Shown: positions 1 to 10,569 of the stretch, one piece after another
Position numbering within the stretch: the stretch's first letter is position 1
Layout of the letters: each line of letters begins with the position of its first letter
Source: Phanerochaete sordida
Lineage: Eukaryota; Basidiomycota; Agaricomycetes; Polyporales; Phanerochaetaceae
NCBI GenBank assembly: GCA_019973155.2
Contig: BPQB01000020.1
Coordinates: 62,001 to 126,000, forward strand
DNA length: 64,000 nt
Direction: 5' to 3'
The notes under the pieces: model-generated
Told to the model about the DNA's origin: nothing
Database searches by the model: none
The model's input: only the letters and a program-made list of their open reading frames with translations
Program-made: the position numbers and the translations under genes

Positions 1-1619
1 ATGTCGACGAGCCAGCTGCAGACGGTGCCATCCGTGCTGCTCGTGATCAGGTTGTGCGCGTTCTGCGTGCCGACCATCTGCATCGCATACACCGGGTGCG
101 TGTGCCCAGCTGCTGACAACGGCGTCTTCAGTACCGGGAGGTGCTTCGAACGGGTATCCCATAGGAGGATTTGTCCAGAGTAGGTACCGCCGAAGATGAG
201 ATTTGAATGGAATGGTGAGAAGGTCACTGAAAGAACATCCGACTGCGCGGCAGCCTGAGCCAGGTACTCGCTCTTTGAGCGCGGTAGAACGTACCTGTGA
301 ATGGAATACAAACTCCGGGCGCTCCAAAAGGTGCATATTCCAGACCGCAACAATACCATCAGGCTCGTTCAGTGCGGCTGGATTCTTGTTGTATGACGCG
401 CAGCTTAGTTCCGGGTACTGTAAGACCCTGAGTGAGAGCGCTTCCAGAGTGTGTAGGGTGGGCGAACCTTCGGCGACCAGTCTACGTCTGTAATAGACCG
501 GTTCTTGCCGTACCGTTCGTCATAGAACTCGCACAATCGCTTGACCCTCCGGCCCTCCGAGTCATCGCTGTGCACGTCAGCTGAGACGCGTCGAGGTAAT
601 TCACGGTAGACTTACGCGCCGGTCTCTGTGCCGATGGTGTAATCGCGCACATAGTCGTAGTTGTCATTCAGTGCCCGCTGAATGATCTTCGTGGAGTGCT
701 CTACGAAGTCAAGGAACTCGGGTGCGGAGAAGACGCTAGCTTTCTCCTCATCGGTCATCTCTGCAGAGAGTCAGCGGAGCGACGGAGACCATAAGAGCAC
801 TGCCTTGCCTCGGATCTCTGCCTCAATCTCCTTGTCAAGCTGCACGCTCTCCTCCTCGAGTTCCTTCTCGCGCTGGGCACGCTCTGCCTCCGCTGCCTCG
901 CGTTCTCGGAGGACACGCTGGCGTATCTCCTCTTCCGCGGGCGCGGTGGAGGACTCATCGTCGAAAGCCATCGTTTGCACTTCTTTGTTGTATATCACGC
1001 GTTCCTGCACAGTCGTTCAGCTTGCTACCTAGCATGCCAGGTCTGCCACCGTACCTTCTGCGGTAGTTCGAAAAGCTCCTGTTCCATGTCAATTAGGTCG
1101 GGTATCATCCGTGGGGTCATCTCTCTGGAACAGTAAGCCACTGCAACATCGCGTGCACGGAATTGTACGGCGCACCTGTCCATGACATGGTCAGTGCCGC
1201 CATTGGACGTCACCACCGTCGTGCCGTAGCTGAGGCGGTCAGAAGCTACATCGCTCTGTCTACTTGCGCGGCCTGATTGGGATTGAGATAATGAGGACGG
1301 GCCAGGCAGGGGAGTCGAGGATGGCAGGAGAGGTGTACCGGGTATCGAAGAAGATGGAGAATCGACGAGGTCCGCCGTCCTGCGACTGGGCCCAATGAGG
1401 ACAGAAACGAGGTCATCGACATCACGTTGAGCAACGGCAATGCTTGAAGACTATATCAGGGACGCATGAGCTGTGTTCGCGTCTCATCGGGCTATCACAT
1501 ACGGGAGATCCTTGGGCTCTACGCTCGAGCTCCTGCTGCTTTCTGAGCTCCTTGGCCTTCTTGAGCTCTGCAAGCTTGGCGCGTTTGGCCTCAATTTCTG
1601 CCCTTCGTCTGTCTGACAT
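1..1619 (-). CDS. Cytoplasmic dynein intermediate chain (partial, 3' end outside window)
   Basis: This gene encodes the cargo-adaptor intermediate chain of cytoplasmic dynein, which links the motor to dynactin. The start codon is at 1619-1617. The N-terminus begins [19 protein letters not shown], the charged coiled-coil typical of the family that binds p150/dynactin. A second charged helix lies at about 1010-790 and is followed by the [16 protein letters not shown] segment near 700, which matches the region before the WD40 propeller. Further on come [20 protein letters not shown] and [20 protein letters not shown]. At 110-1 lies [20 protein letters not shown], a WD40 repeat, so the remaining propeller blades lie beyond the window edge. 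Several short introns interrupt it. The gene is divergent from ERG7 with 244 bp between start codons. Family assignment is secure; individual exon edges were not all resolved. Confidence 0.88.
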
Positions 1620-1863
1620 CGTGCTTTACGTGACCGTCGCTGCCGTCGAGGCCGTGGTCGTAGTCAAAGGCTGAAATTGGGCAGCTGCGTTACGAGATCG
1701 TGGTCGCGTCAATCGAAGTGAGACGCGCTTGACGCCGACTTTCGTCTCTCCGTCGAACCATTTGCTCGAGTAATATGCATATATCAACCTTTCTCTCACC
1801 GTCCACGTCCTCCAACACGGCCGCGACTCCCTAGTCGCTGCTCGACGTTCTTCCGTCGCAGAA

Positions 1864-4368
1864 ATGGCCTATAACCCGATTCACGATCTGCCTGCGACAG
1901 GCAAGACGCGTCTGACCGACTACTCCAGGTGGCGACTCTCGGTTACAGAGGACGGCCGCCATACGTGGCATTACCTGAGAACCGACGAGGAATGCGAGAG
2001 ATGGCCCCAGACGACGCTAGACAAATACTGGCTTGGTCTTCCTGTTGTGCGTTGCCCTGCCCTGTCCCTATTCGCCCGCTGAGCCCGTGCAACCATAGGA
2101 TTTGCCCGCTCTCCCGAAAGCTAGCAACGCATTAGAAGCGGCGCGGAATGGCTTCGCTTTCTACAAGCATTTGCAAGCCGACGATGGACACTGGCCCGGA
2201 GAGTACGGCGGACCCATGTTCCTGCTTCCTGGTCTGGTCATCGGCTCCTACGTGACCGGCATGCCATTCAAACAGGAAGAACGATTGGAGATGATTCGCT
2301 ACCTCCTGAACAGGGCACACCCGGAGGATGGAGGATGGGGAATGTGAGTTTCGAGCTTCTATGTCGCGACGTACCCCCTCACCTTTTCAAGTCACGTCGA
2401 AGGACCCTCAACGGTGTTCGGCACTGCTCTAAACTACTGTGTTATGCGGATACTCGGAGCTCCCGCGGATCACCCAGCTCTCATCAAAGCGCGGGCTACA
2501 CTGCACAAGCTCGGAGGCGCGACGGGTGCTCCTGCTTGGGGCAAGTTCTGGCTCTCAGTCCTGAACGTGTATGACTGGGAGGGCAATAACCCAATAACAC
2601 CCGAGCTCTGGTACGTTGCGCATACAGGTGTTCATGTTCACTGCTGAACGTGTGCTTAGGGTCTTCCCCGACTGGCTGCCGTTCCATCCCCATAAATGGT
2701 GGATCCACACTCGCACTGTCTACATCCCCATGGCCTACCTCTATGGAACCCGCTATCAGGCGGAGGAAAATGACCTTATCTTGGCTCTGAGAGAGGTACA
2801 GTCCCGCTTCTAACGAGCCTGGCATCTCGTTCTGACCATCTCACAGGAGCTTTACCCCACCAACTATTATCAAATCGACTGGCCGGCTCAACGGAATAAT
2901 ATCGCTGCAGCGGACCTCTACATGCCACACACTACGGTTCTGAACGCAGCCTACCTCATTCTTGGCGCATACGAGAACTGTGTCGTCCCGCCCGTTCGCC
3001 GCGCCGCCCTGGACAAGTGCTACAAGCTCATCGTCCAGGAGGACGAGAACACTGGCTACCAGACGCTCGGGCCCGTGTCGAAGATGATGAACCTCATCGT
3101 CCGCGCGCTCGTCGACGGGCCCGAGAGCGAGGCGTACAAGCGGCACATGGCGGCGCGCGACGACTTCATGTGGATCGGCGCGGAGGGCATGATGATGACG
3201 GGCACGAACGGCAGCCAGCTGTGGGACATCGCGTTCGTCACGCAGGCGCTCGTCGAGTCGGGGCTCGCGGAGGAGCCCGAGAACCGCGCGAGCCTGCTCA
3301 AGGCGCTCGCGTGGCTCGACATGGCGCAGATCAAGGACCACCCGCGGCACTTCGCGGCGTCGTACCGGCACCCGACGAAGGGCGCGTGGCCGTTCTCGAC
3401 GCGCACGCAGGGGTACACCGTGAGCGACTGCACGGGCGAGGGCCTGAAGGCCGTGCTGTACCTGCAGCACCACGTCGCGGGCGCGCCGCAGCGCGTGTCC
3501 GCCGCGCGCCTGCAGGACGCGGTCGACATCCTGCTCGCGATGCAGAACGCGGACGGCGGCTTCGCGAGCTACGAGCTCATCCGCGGGCCCGCGTGGCTCG
3601 AGTGGCTCAACCCCGCCGAGGTCTTTGGCGACATCATGATCGAGCACAGCTACCCCGAGTGCACGACGTCGGTCGTCACCGCGCTCGCGATCTTCCGGCG
3701 GCACTACCCCGCCTACCGCACGCAGGACATCGAGTGAGTCGCCCGCGCGCCGCCCGCGAGACGTACTGACCCCTGCTTTGCAGTCGGGTCATGAAGGGCG
3801 CGGTCCGGTTCCTGCACGCGGCGCAGAGGCCCGAGGGCGGGTGGTACGGCTCGTGGGGCATCTGCTTCACGTACGCGACGCAATTCGCGCTCGAGAGCCT
3901 CGCGCTCGTCGGCGAGACGTACGCGACGAGCGCGGCCGCGCGGCGCGCGTGCGAGTTCCTGCTCAGCAAGCAGCGCGCCGACGGCGGCTGGGGCGAGAGC
4001 TACAAGGTGCGTCCTCTCCCTCTCTCCTGCTCATCGCGCGCTGACGCGCGTTGCAGTCGTGCGAGCTGCGCACGTGGGTCGAGCACGCGGAGAGCCAGGT
4101 CGTGCAGACGGCGTGGGCGGCGATGGCGCTCATGTACGCGCGGTACCCGCACGCGGAGCCCATCGAGCGTGCGGTGCGCCTCGTGATGGCGCGGCAGCGG
4201 CCCGACGGGTCGTGGGCGCAGGAGGCGATCGAGGGCGTGTTCAACAAGAACGTCGCGATCGCGTACCCGAACTTCAAGTTCAGCTTCACGATCTGGATGC
4301 TCGGGCGCGCGCACAAGTACCTCGCGGAGCTCAAGGGGCAGGCGAATGGCAATGGGACGGCGCATTAG
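1864..4368 (+). CDS. ERG7: Lanosterol synthase (2,3-oxidosqualene cyclase)
   Basis: The product cyclises 2,3-oxidosqualene to lanosterol in ergosterol biosynthesis, at the ER and lipid droplets. Seven exons fit: 1864-2046, 2099-2343, 2392-2610, 2660-2795, 2847-3733, 3784-4006 and 4057-4368, joining to 734 aa, the normal size for the family. Visible family features are [16 protein letters not shown] at the N-terminus, [32 protein letters not shown], and repeated QW motifs such as DGGWGESYK and [13 protein letters not shown]. The catalytic box reads [11 protein letters not shown] near 3421-3450. The essential Asp and the Cys are kept, but the usual DCTAE is DCTGE. Exons 5-7 have strongly GC-ending codons compared with exons 1-4. 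It converges with secreted-protein gene A. Confidence 0.95.
3427..3441 (+). other. Catalytic acid box of ERG7 (DCTGE variant)
   Basis: These five codons read Asp-Cys-Thr-Gly-Glu. In characterised oxidosqualene cyclases this position is normally DCTAE, where the Asp protonates the epoxide. The Asp is intact, so activity is expected. Confidence 0.8.
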
Positions 4369-4650
4369 TGTTCGACGTGGAGTGGACAGGAATATTTATC
4401 TCTACACTATCTTTCACTTGCTTAATTTTTGAATCATTTGCAGAGTGGTCTTTGGCTCTCCCCAAGCCTTTACTTCGCGCTTTACATATCGATGAACGTG
4501 TCGCCAACACCCACTTCCACATAAATAAGCTCGTTCATTCGTTGAAGATCACGTCGAGACCAGATCGCATATGCAAACGTCCAGAGGTGAATAATAGCCG
4601 GAATAACAGTACGTGCTTCGTGCACCTGGAGCACCACGCCCACCACCCTC

Positions 4651-5240
4651 TCAAGCCGAGGCAAAGTCGCTATCTGCAGTCTCATCAGGACCTCACCCTC
4701 ACCCACCAGCAGTGCACGGAGGCACTCACCGTCGAAACAGTCACCACACCCATTCCCGTCGCTGAGGCACACGCCGGAGCCGTCGACGGGCGTGACCTGC
4801 AGGCCGTTGATGCTGTCCTTGTCCGTGTCGCCGCAGCCGAGGAGGCTCGCGGCGCGGCTGCGGATGCTGTCGCTGTCGAAGTTCGGCTGCGTGCGGAAGC
4901 CGTTGGCGTAGTACGCGCAGCAGTTGCCGTGGCACGCGACGTTGTACGCCTCCTGGTTGAATTGGAGGCCGTTTGTGTAGCTGCACGGACCGGTCAGCAC
5001 GCGCAATTTCGCGGGGGAGGGGAGGGGGAACACGCACTGGCAGACGTTCGACCCCGCGGCCCACGCGGCGCTCCAGGTGTCGGGCTCGACGAGCGTCTTG
5101 CAGTCGGAGAGCGTCGCGTCGTCGGTCGTGCCGCAGAACACCTTCGGGTCGGTGTCGTCGCGCGAGGAGATGCGCATGCCGGCGGCGGCGCTCGCGGCTG
5201 CGGTGAGAGCGAGGGCGGAGAGGAGCGTAGAGAAGTACAT
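4651..5240 (-). CDS. Small secreted cysteine-rich protein A (158 aa)
   Basis: Family not recognised. Exons 5240-5038, 4980-4730 and 4673-4651 join to 158 aa. The start gives MYFSTLLSALALTAAASAAA, a clear signal peptide, then a linker GMRISSRDDTDPK. The mature part has 10 cysteines in the pattern FCGTT, LSDC, NVCHYTNG, ACHGNCCAYYANG, LLGCGDT, GVCLSDGNGCGDCFD and ends DDSDFASA. There are no membrane segments, so a soluble secreted protein is inferred. Introns fall in phase 2 at NVC/H and phase 1 at CFD/D; both are shared with the three paralogues B, C and D. Its closest relative is gene C (same length and ending). A TATA box lies about 100 bp upstream. It is head-to-head with gene B. Confidence 0.85.
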
Positions 5241-5335
5241 GGTGCTGAGCGTCGTCGGATTGAAGGTGCTTCGGTGAAGGTGGGTGTTGGGAGTGCTGGA
5301 GCTGGTGTGTTGGCTGCCTTGCGCCGACGCGCCGT

Positions 5336-5343
5336 CTTATATA
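5336..5343 (-). promoter_or_regulatory. TATA box of secreted-protein gene A
   Basis: TATATAAG on the minus strand, about 100 bp upstream of the gene A start codon. All four paralogues have a TATA element at a similar distance. Confidence 0.65.
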
Positions 5344-6448
5344 TGTCTGGCTACACAGTGAGTGGTCAAAGATGAAGTTTCTGGTTGCGCTCGCCTGCGT
5401 ACTAGACCAGCTCACAGAACGCAGAGGCTCCGAACCGCCCTCGGAGGCCCACAGCCATGATGGAGCTCCCCCAGTTACGACGACGTCCAGCCGCCGCAAT
5501 TGATGCCACCGTGCGAGTGCGCATCACGCCGTGAGCGGCGGTGAGCATAAGCGATCTGCCCCGCCGAGCTGGGATCACGGACGATGGGCTTGGCTGCTGT
5601 CAACGGCTGCATTTCCGTGTCATGATCGCTCCAAAAAATATCATCGAGGTGGCTGGGATGGTGGAGCGCGGGGTCTCTTGTCCGCTCGCCCTCGCAAATT
5701 TTGCGTATGTGTGCTCGGCGGGGACGCCGTTCGGGTGCACAGCGGCGGTGATGCGACGTCCTCAAAGCGCAGAAACGAACAGCGGACGCTGGATGGGCGC
5801 TAGCGCCACAAGGATGCTGACTAAGCACACGGCCGTTTCTCTCCGCCCTCGCTTGCCTCCTCCTCCTCCTTCCTGTTGTCGCGAACTTTTCTATTTCTGA
5901 AGCGGTTGCTTGACTGCAAGTCGAGATCTGTACTCATGCGGTATGTGTGCTACGATGAGATTCGTGCAAGACTCTGACGACAAATCGGCCGCCGCAGGGT
6001 TCCCCAATAATTCACGAATGATCGCAAATGAAAGGCGAGGCTGGACACTGGTTTGCTCCACCTCCAAGCGTATAGCACACACAAGCGCAGCACAGCCACG
6101 CTTTACTACGCTCCAAGTAGCGACGGCCAATGCAGCTCTGATCGCGGGCATTGCCCCGCTCCACATCGCCAGGCGGCATCACCCCCACAGTGATCCCGCC
6201 TGCTCGCGAACGGCATTCACGTTGCTGATTCGCCGTCCGACGTGAAGCGGACGCGCAGAGGCGCATCAGACCGCAGTGGGCCGGCTCGCGGTGCGTGTCG
6301 ACGAGACTTCGATGGCGGGCTCTGCGGTGACGTCGAGGGTTTTGCGGCGGGGTCTTGGCGGGTTTCGAGGACCTGTGGCTTGTGCCTATGCACTCGATGC
6401 CATGCTCACCTTGTTGGAGATGGACTCGGTATAGCGAGATACCGGGTG

Positions 6449-6455
6449 TATAAAA
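6449..6455 (+). promoter_or_regulatory. TATA box of secreted-protein gene B
   Basis: TATAAAA lies 88 bp upstream of the gene B start codon, followed by a pyrimidine- and CA-rich leader with CAACC/CAAACC stretches. Confidence 0.7.
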
Positions 6456-6536
6456 GCACTTCCGAGCTACGATCACTCCCCAGAATCCGAACCGCACTTG
6501 CAAACCTCTCCAACCCCCACCAAACCTCCGCAAACA

Positions 6537-7220
6537 ATGCTCTTCTCCGCAATCCCCCTCCTCGCCGCGCTCGCCGCCGCGCAGCTCGCGTACGCCGGTA
6601 TCGGCGTGCACTGCGGGACGACGAACGACGCGACGCTCTCCGACTGCAAGGCGCTCCTGAACGACGACGCGACGTGGGACGGCGCGTGGGCCGGCACGAG
6701 CAACGTCTGCCAGTGCGTCTCCTCCTCGCTTTGCCTCTGCGCACCTGCTGATTGCGCGTGCAGCTACTCGAACGCGGACAGCGGCGTGATCAACGGCAAG
6801 GCGTACAACACCGCGTGCCACGGCAACTGTGCGTCTCCCCTCCCCCTTCCCTTCTCCTCTAGACACACCTGAAACTGAGCGCGGCGCAGGCTGCATCTAC
6901 TACGCGAGCATGGTCGGGCACACGCCGGACAAGGGCCAGACGCGCGCGGACGCGCAGGGCCTGCTCGGCTGCGCGGACACGGACAAGGACGCGGTGAACG
7001 GCCTCGATTTCTTCGACGACGGCCGCGGCGTGTGCATCAGCGACGGGAGCGGTCAGTCTGCTGTGCTCTTCTTTTTTGCGGGTGGCTCACGTGGTTTTGT
7101 GGCGCTGGACAGGCTGCGGCGATTGTTTCGACGGTGGGCTCGTTCGCTGGTTCTGGTGTCCGGGTGTGCTGACGTGTGCCCGCAGATGCCGATTTCTCTG
7201 GAGGCTGCTCCATCTGTTAG
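6537..7220 (+). CDS. Small secreted cysteine-rich protein B (152 aa)
   Basis: Family not recognised. Exons 6537-6712, 6764-6828, 6890-7051, 7113-7133 and 7186-7220 join to 152 aa. The signal peptide is MLFSAIPLLAALAAAQLAYA; the mature start is GIGVHCGTTNDATLSDC. The cysteine frame matches A, C and D (NVCHYSN, ACHGNCCIYYAS, LLGCADTDKDAVNG, GVCISDGSGCGDCFD) but the C-terminus is DADFSGGCSIC, adding two cysteines for a total of 12. It has four introns. Two sit at positions shared by all paralogues, and two (CHGNC/C and DGSG/CGD) are found only in B and D. Exon 4 is just 21 nt. An upstream in-frame ATG does not occur after the TATA box, so this start is preferred. Closest relative: gene D. Confidence 0.85.
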
Positions 7221-7922
7221 ATGCGATCGGAGACTACGCTACTAGCTGCAAGCGAAGTGCGAATACATATTTATTGAATGACACTCCGTGCATGCTGCCG
7301 CTGGCTCTACTTCGGCGACGGTCGCGTGGTTCCCAAGGACTAGCTTCTGCGCTCGTCGTCACGTTTGTCGCAGAAGCTGGGATGCGGGGATATCACAAGG
7401 CGCCAGTGCACTTCTGCCTATCCCCAGAATCAGGATGCAAGTATCGCGCTGCGGTGCTACTTGACGGGTTTACTCCTGCATTTGAGGCGTTGAGGAGGCA
7501 GCCCTAGCGGTGGAGCTTTCTCGTCTGTCTGTCCAGATCACCCCACTTTGTGCGTTCTGCCTTCTCGTGAAAAATCCCGCAGCTATGGCACTCGCTGAGG
7601 TGATCGTACGCGACCACGTGCTTGCAGCGCTCTGCTCTCGACTACAGCCAGTTAGACAGCTCAACCAAACGCCGAGAAAAGCTACTCAGTTCAGGACGTG
7701 CACGGAAGCTGCCATCGACTGCACCATTTGCATACGGGCACGCTTGTGCTTTCCCAAGGTGTAGCCGGAGTGCGCTCGTGTTCCTCATGAGACTGTGATG
7801 GTGCGAATAATTTACATGTCCGTCGTCCGCAGGCTACGCATACACAAACGGCGGCCGTACAATATATACAAATCGAGTCCAAATATCTCCACAGCCTACT
7901 CCGCGCAAGACCAGCCACCGCC
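7221..7922. other. Intergenic spacer between gene B (+) and gene C (-)
   Basis: A 3'-to-3' spacer with no convincing gene. Its beginning resembles the 3' flank of gene D: CATGCTGCCG near 7291 recurs near 10640, and AGCTTCTGCGC near 7342 recurs near 10690. The duplicated unit therefore extends past the stop codons. Confidence 0.5.
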
Positions 7923-8574
7923 TCAAGCCGACGCAAAGTCGCTATCTACAACCACACGTCCCCCCAGGTCAGCCCACGCCCCCACAATCAGCGGCGGCGC
8001 ACGCACCATCGAAGCAGTCGCCACACCCGTTCCCGTCGCTGAGGCACACGCCCGAGCCGTCGACAGGCGTGACCTGGAGCCCGTTGATGCTGTTCTTGGC
8101 CGTGTCGCCGCACCCGAGGAGGCTCGCGGCGCGCCCGCGGATGCTCTCGCTGTCGAAGTTCGCCTGCGTGCGGAAGCCGTTCGCGTAGTACGCGCAGCAG
8201 TTGCCGTGGCACGCGACGTTGTACGCGGGCTCGTTGAAGTTCAGGCCGTTGGTGTAGCTGCGCGCGGCGTGAGCATTACTGCGTGGGGATGGGAGGGAGG
8301 GGGAGGGGGGGGGCGTACTGGCAGACGTTGGAGCCCGCGGCCCAGGCGGCGTTCCAGGTGTCGGGCTGCACGAGCGCCTGGCAGTCGGAGAGCGTCGCGT
8401 CTTCTGTAGTACCTGGGCAACACAAAGTGAGTTGGGAGGGAGGCTTTGGCGGGGACGGGGCGCACCGCAGAAGACCTTGGGGTCGGTGCCGTCGCGCTCG
8501 GAGATGCGCATGCCGGCAGCCGCCTGCGTGAGCGCGGCAACGGCTACGAAGAAGAAGATGGTGGAGAACTGCAT
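7923..8574 (-). CDS. Small secreted cysteine-rich protein C (158 aa)
   Basis: Family not recognised; closest paralogue is A. Exons 8574-8466, 8412-8319, 8257-8007 and 7945-7923 join to 158 aa, exactly the length of A. Signal peptide MQFSTIFFFVAVAALTQAAA precedes GMRISERDGTDPKVFCG. The mature part carries the same 10-cysteine frame (NVCHYTNG, ACHGNCCAYYANG, LLGCGDTAKNSING, GVCLSDGNGCGDCFD) and ends DDSDFASA. It has one intron that A lacks, in the FC/G codon (8465-8413). Reading through the last intron would give an alternative end at about 7969; the spliced end is preferred because it matches A. It is head-to-head with D. Confidence 0.85.
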
Positions 8575-8671
8575 AATACTAGTGGTGAAGAGCTCGGAGA
8601 CGAGTGTAGAAGTCTGGGGGGCAAAAAGGTGAGGTAGCTACTGTGCTAGCCGTCTGAGAGAAATCCCCCCG

Positions 8672-8679
8672 CTTTTATA
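8672..8679 (-). promoter_or_regulatory. TATA box of secreted-protein gene C
   Basis: TATAAAAG on the minus strand about 100 bp upstream of the gene C start codon. Confidence 0.65.
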
Positions 8680-9786
8680 AGCTCACGTACTCTGTACGTA
8701 CCACGCACAGAGTCCCTCGCTGTCTGCCATGCATCAGCATAACGCGGTGTGCTCGCTGCGGTCCGCTGCGAGCCTCTCGACGATATTGTGCAGTGCCGCG
8801 GTGGAGCAGCCCCCGTCACAATGACCGCGGCCCGCCCCAGCTAATGCGACGCGCGGGCGACGCCATCAGGCGGTGGGCGTCGGCAATGGCTTCATATGAG
8901 CACTGCCGGGCTGGGATCAGGAAAGATGGTCTTGGCTCTACGAACGTTGGCAGCGTTGGTCATGATGGCTCCAAAAAATCATCTGGGAATAACCCACTTG
9001 GACAGATTTTTGGAGCATTGTACTGGTTTCAGCGCGGGAAATTGCGATGGTAGCAAGGCTGAGGACATGGCCGCTCGGTGCAGCCTCATCAAACCGCAGA
9101 TCGCGCAGGGCGCTAGACTGTGCCACAAGGTCGCTGACTAAGCTTAGCGCCGACCCTCTCCGCGTTCGCTTCCTCTGGCCCACCACCTCAGCCTTCGCCC
9201 TTAAAAAATGCTAGCTCGTACGACCGCTTATTATGATAACTGTACTAATTATTATACTTATTGCTCTAGTTTCCTCTAGAATTGACGCGTGTTCAAAGAA
9301 TTCATCAGGTTAATGGCGCCCCGGTGCAGGCTAGGGCCGAACGAGGTTGGCGAACGGACAGCCGAGCTCTACTCCACACACGTTGATCAACGGCTCTGAT
9401 CAACGGACCAAGCGAGCATCGTCCGCCGCGCAACGCAAATGCTGCCCCTGATCGCCGACATTGCCTCGCTCCACCCTCCCGACATAGCCGCGCCCAACGC
9501 AGCGCGGCGTCCACCCAAACTTGCCTGGGCACCGTGCGCCAGCTGTCATAGATGCCTCTGCGCGCAATAGATGACAGTGCTCCTCCGTGCGGGAGCCCCA
9601 GGATGGATCAGATCGCAGCGACGCGATGCGCCTCGCGTGACAACAGCTCTCGGGCGAGCATGCCCTGCGGTGACGTCGAGGGCATGTATACGACTGTTGT
9701 GCGTAGTCTTTGGCTTGCATGCCAGAGAGCCGGGTCTTTTTAACTGCATCGTACACAAGTCTCCTGGCTCTGCGGACAGCCGACGC

Positions 9787-9793
9787 TATAAAA
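9787..9793 (+). promoter_or_regulatory. TATA box of secreted-protein gene D
   Basis: TATAAAA lies 95 bp upstream of the gene D start codon, with a CCTCACAAGC-rich leader like that of gene B. Confidence 0.7.
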
Positions 9794-9881
9794 GCCCTCT
9801 CAGTCCTCGCTCACCCCCATTCCACAAGCCCGCCCTCACAAGCACCTCACAAGCCTCCACATCCACTCAAGCTCCAGCAAC

Positions 9882-10569
9882 ATGCTCTTCTCCACGAAAG
9901 CCCTCATCGTCGCACTCGCTGCCGCGCCCGCCGCCTACGCCGGCATCGGCGTGCACTGCGGCACGACGAGCGACGCGACGCTCTCCGACTGCACGGCGCT
10001 CCTCAACGACGACGCGACGTGGAGCGCCGCGTGGGCCGGCACGAGCAACGTCTGCCAGTGCGTGTGCTCTCTTCAACTCTCGGGCCCCGCAGGGCTGACG
10101 CGCGTGCAGCTACTCGAACCCCAACAGCGGCGTCGTGGGCGGCGTCGCGTACAACACCGCGTGCCACGGCAACTGTGCGTCGCCCCCTCCGTTCTGCGCA
10201 CCTTCGTGAACCAAGCTGATTGGCACCGGCTGGCAGGCTGCATCTACTACGCGAGCATGGTCGGGCACACGCCCGACGAGGCGCAGACGCGTGCGGACGC
10301 GCAGGGCCTGCTCGGCTGCGCAGACACGGCGAAGAACAGCATCAACGGCCTCGACTTTTTCGACGACGGCCGCGGCGTGTGCATCAGCGACGGGAACGGT
10401 CAGTGCACCATTGCTCTCCCGCGTTCTCGCGGCTCACACGGCCTTCTTCCGCCCTTGCCAGGCTGCGGTGACTGCTTCGACGGTGCGCCTCCTCGCGCGT
10501 CCTCGCATGCCCGGGCACTGACGCGCAGCCCCAGACGCGGACTTCTCCGGCGGGTGCGCGATCTGTTAG
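9882..10569 (+). CDS. Small secreted cysteine-rich protein D (152 aa)
   Basis: Family not recognised; closest paralogue is B. Exons 9882-10057, 10110-10174, 10237-10398, 10462-10482 and 10535-10569 have exactly the same lengths as in B (176, 65, 162, 21 and 35 nt) and join to 152 aa. Signal peptide MLFSTKALIVALAAAPAAYA precedes GIGVHCGTTSDATLSDC. The mature protein has 12 cysteines and ends DADFSGGCAIC. It contains no transmembrane segment or recognised enzyme motif. Retention of the cysteine frame and reading frame in four copies suggests selection on a disulfide-stabilised secreted fold; the role is unknown. Confidence 0.85.

Larger units (their letters stand above)
5241..6536. promoter_or_regulatory. 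1,296-bp divergent intergenic region between secreted-protein genes A and B
   Basis: No gene was found. The segment holds the promoters of A (-) and B (+). Blocks recur in the same order in the C/D intergenic region: a GCTGGGATCA...GATGG.CTTGGCT block near 5566, GCTCCAAAAAAT near 5628, GGGCGCTAG...CCACAAGG...GCTGACTAAGC near 5795-5826, GATCG..G.CATTGCC.CGCTCCA near 6138, and GCGGTGACGTCGAGGG near 6325. This shared order points to a common origin by duplication. Confidence 0.7.
8575..9881. promoter_or_regulatory. 1,307-bp divergent intergenic region between secreted-protein genes C and D
   Basis: No gene was found. It is nearly the same length as the A/B region (1,296 bp) and contains matching blocks: GGGCTGGGATCA...GATGGTCTTGGCT near 8908, GGCTCCAAAAAATC near 8966, GGGCGCTAGACTG...GCTGACTAAGC near 9107-9143, GATCGCCGACATTGCCTCGC near 9450 and GCGGTGACGTCGAGGG near 9667. 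A short AT-rich stretch lies at 9225-9290. Confidence 0.7.

Noticed and set aside
4059..5375. 438-aa plus-strand open frame
   Set aside because: It overlaps the last ERG7 exon in another frame and is antisense to secreted-protein gene A; composition is Arg/Ala/Val-rich with no domain.
4651..10569. Killer-toxin (KP4-like) identity for the secreted proteins
   Set aside because: Small size and many cysteines suggested it, but the cysteine spacing and conserved motifs do not clearly match and no profile search was possible; left as an unrecognised family.
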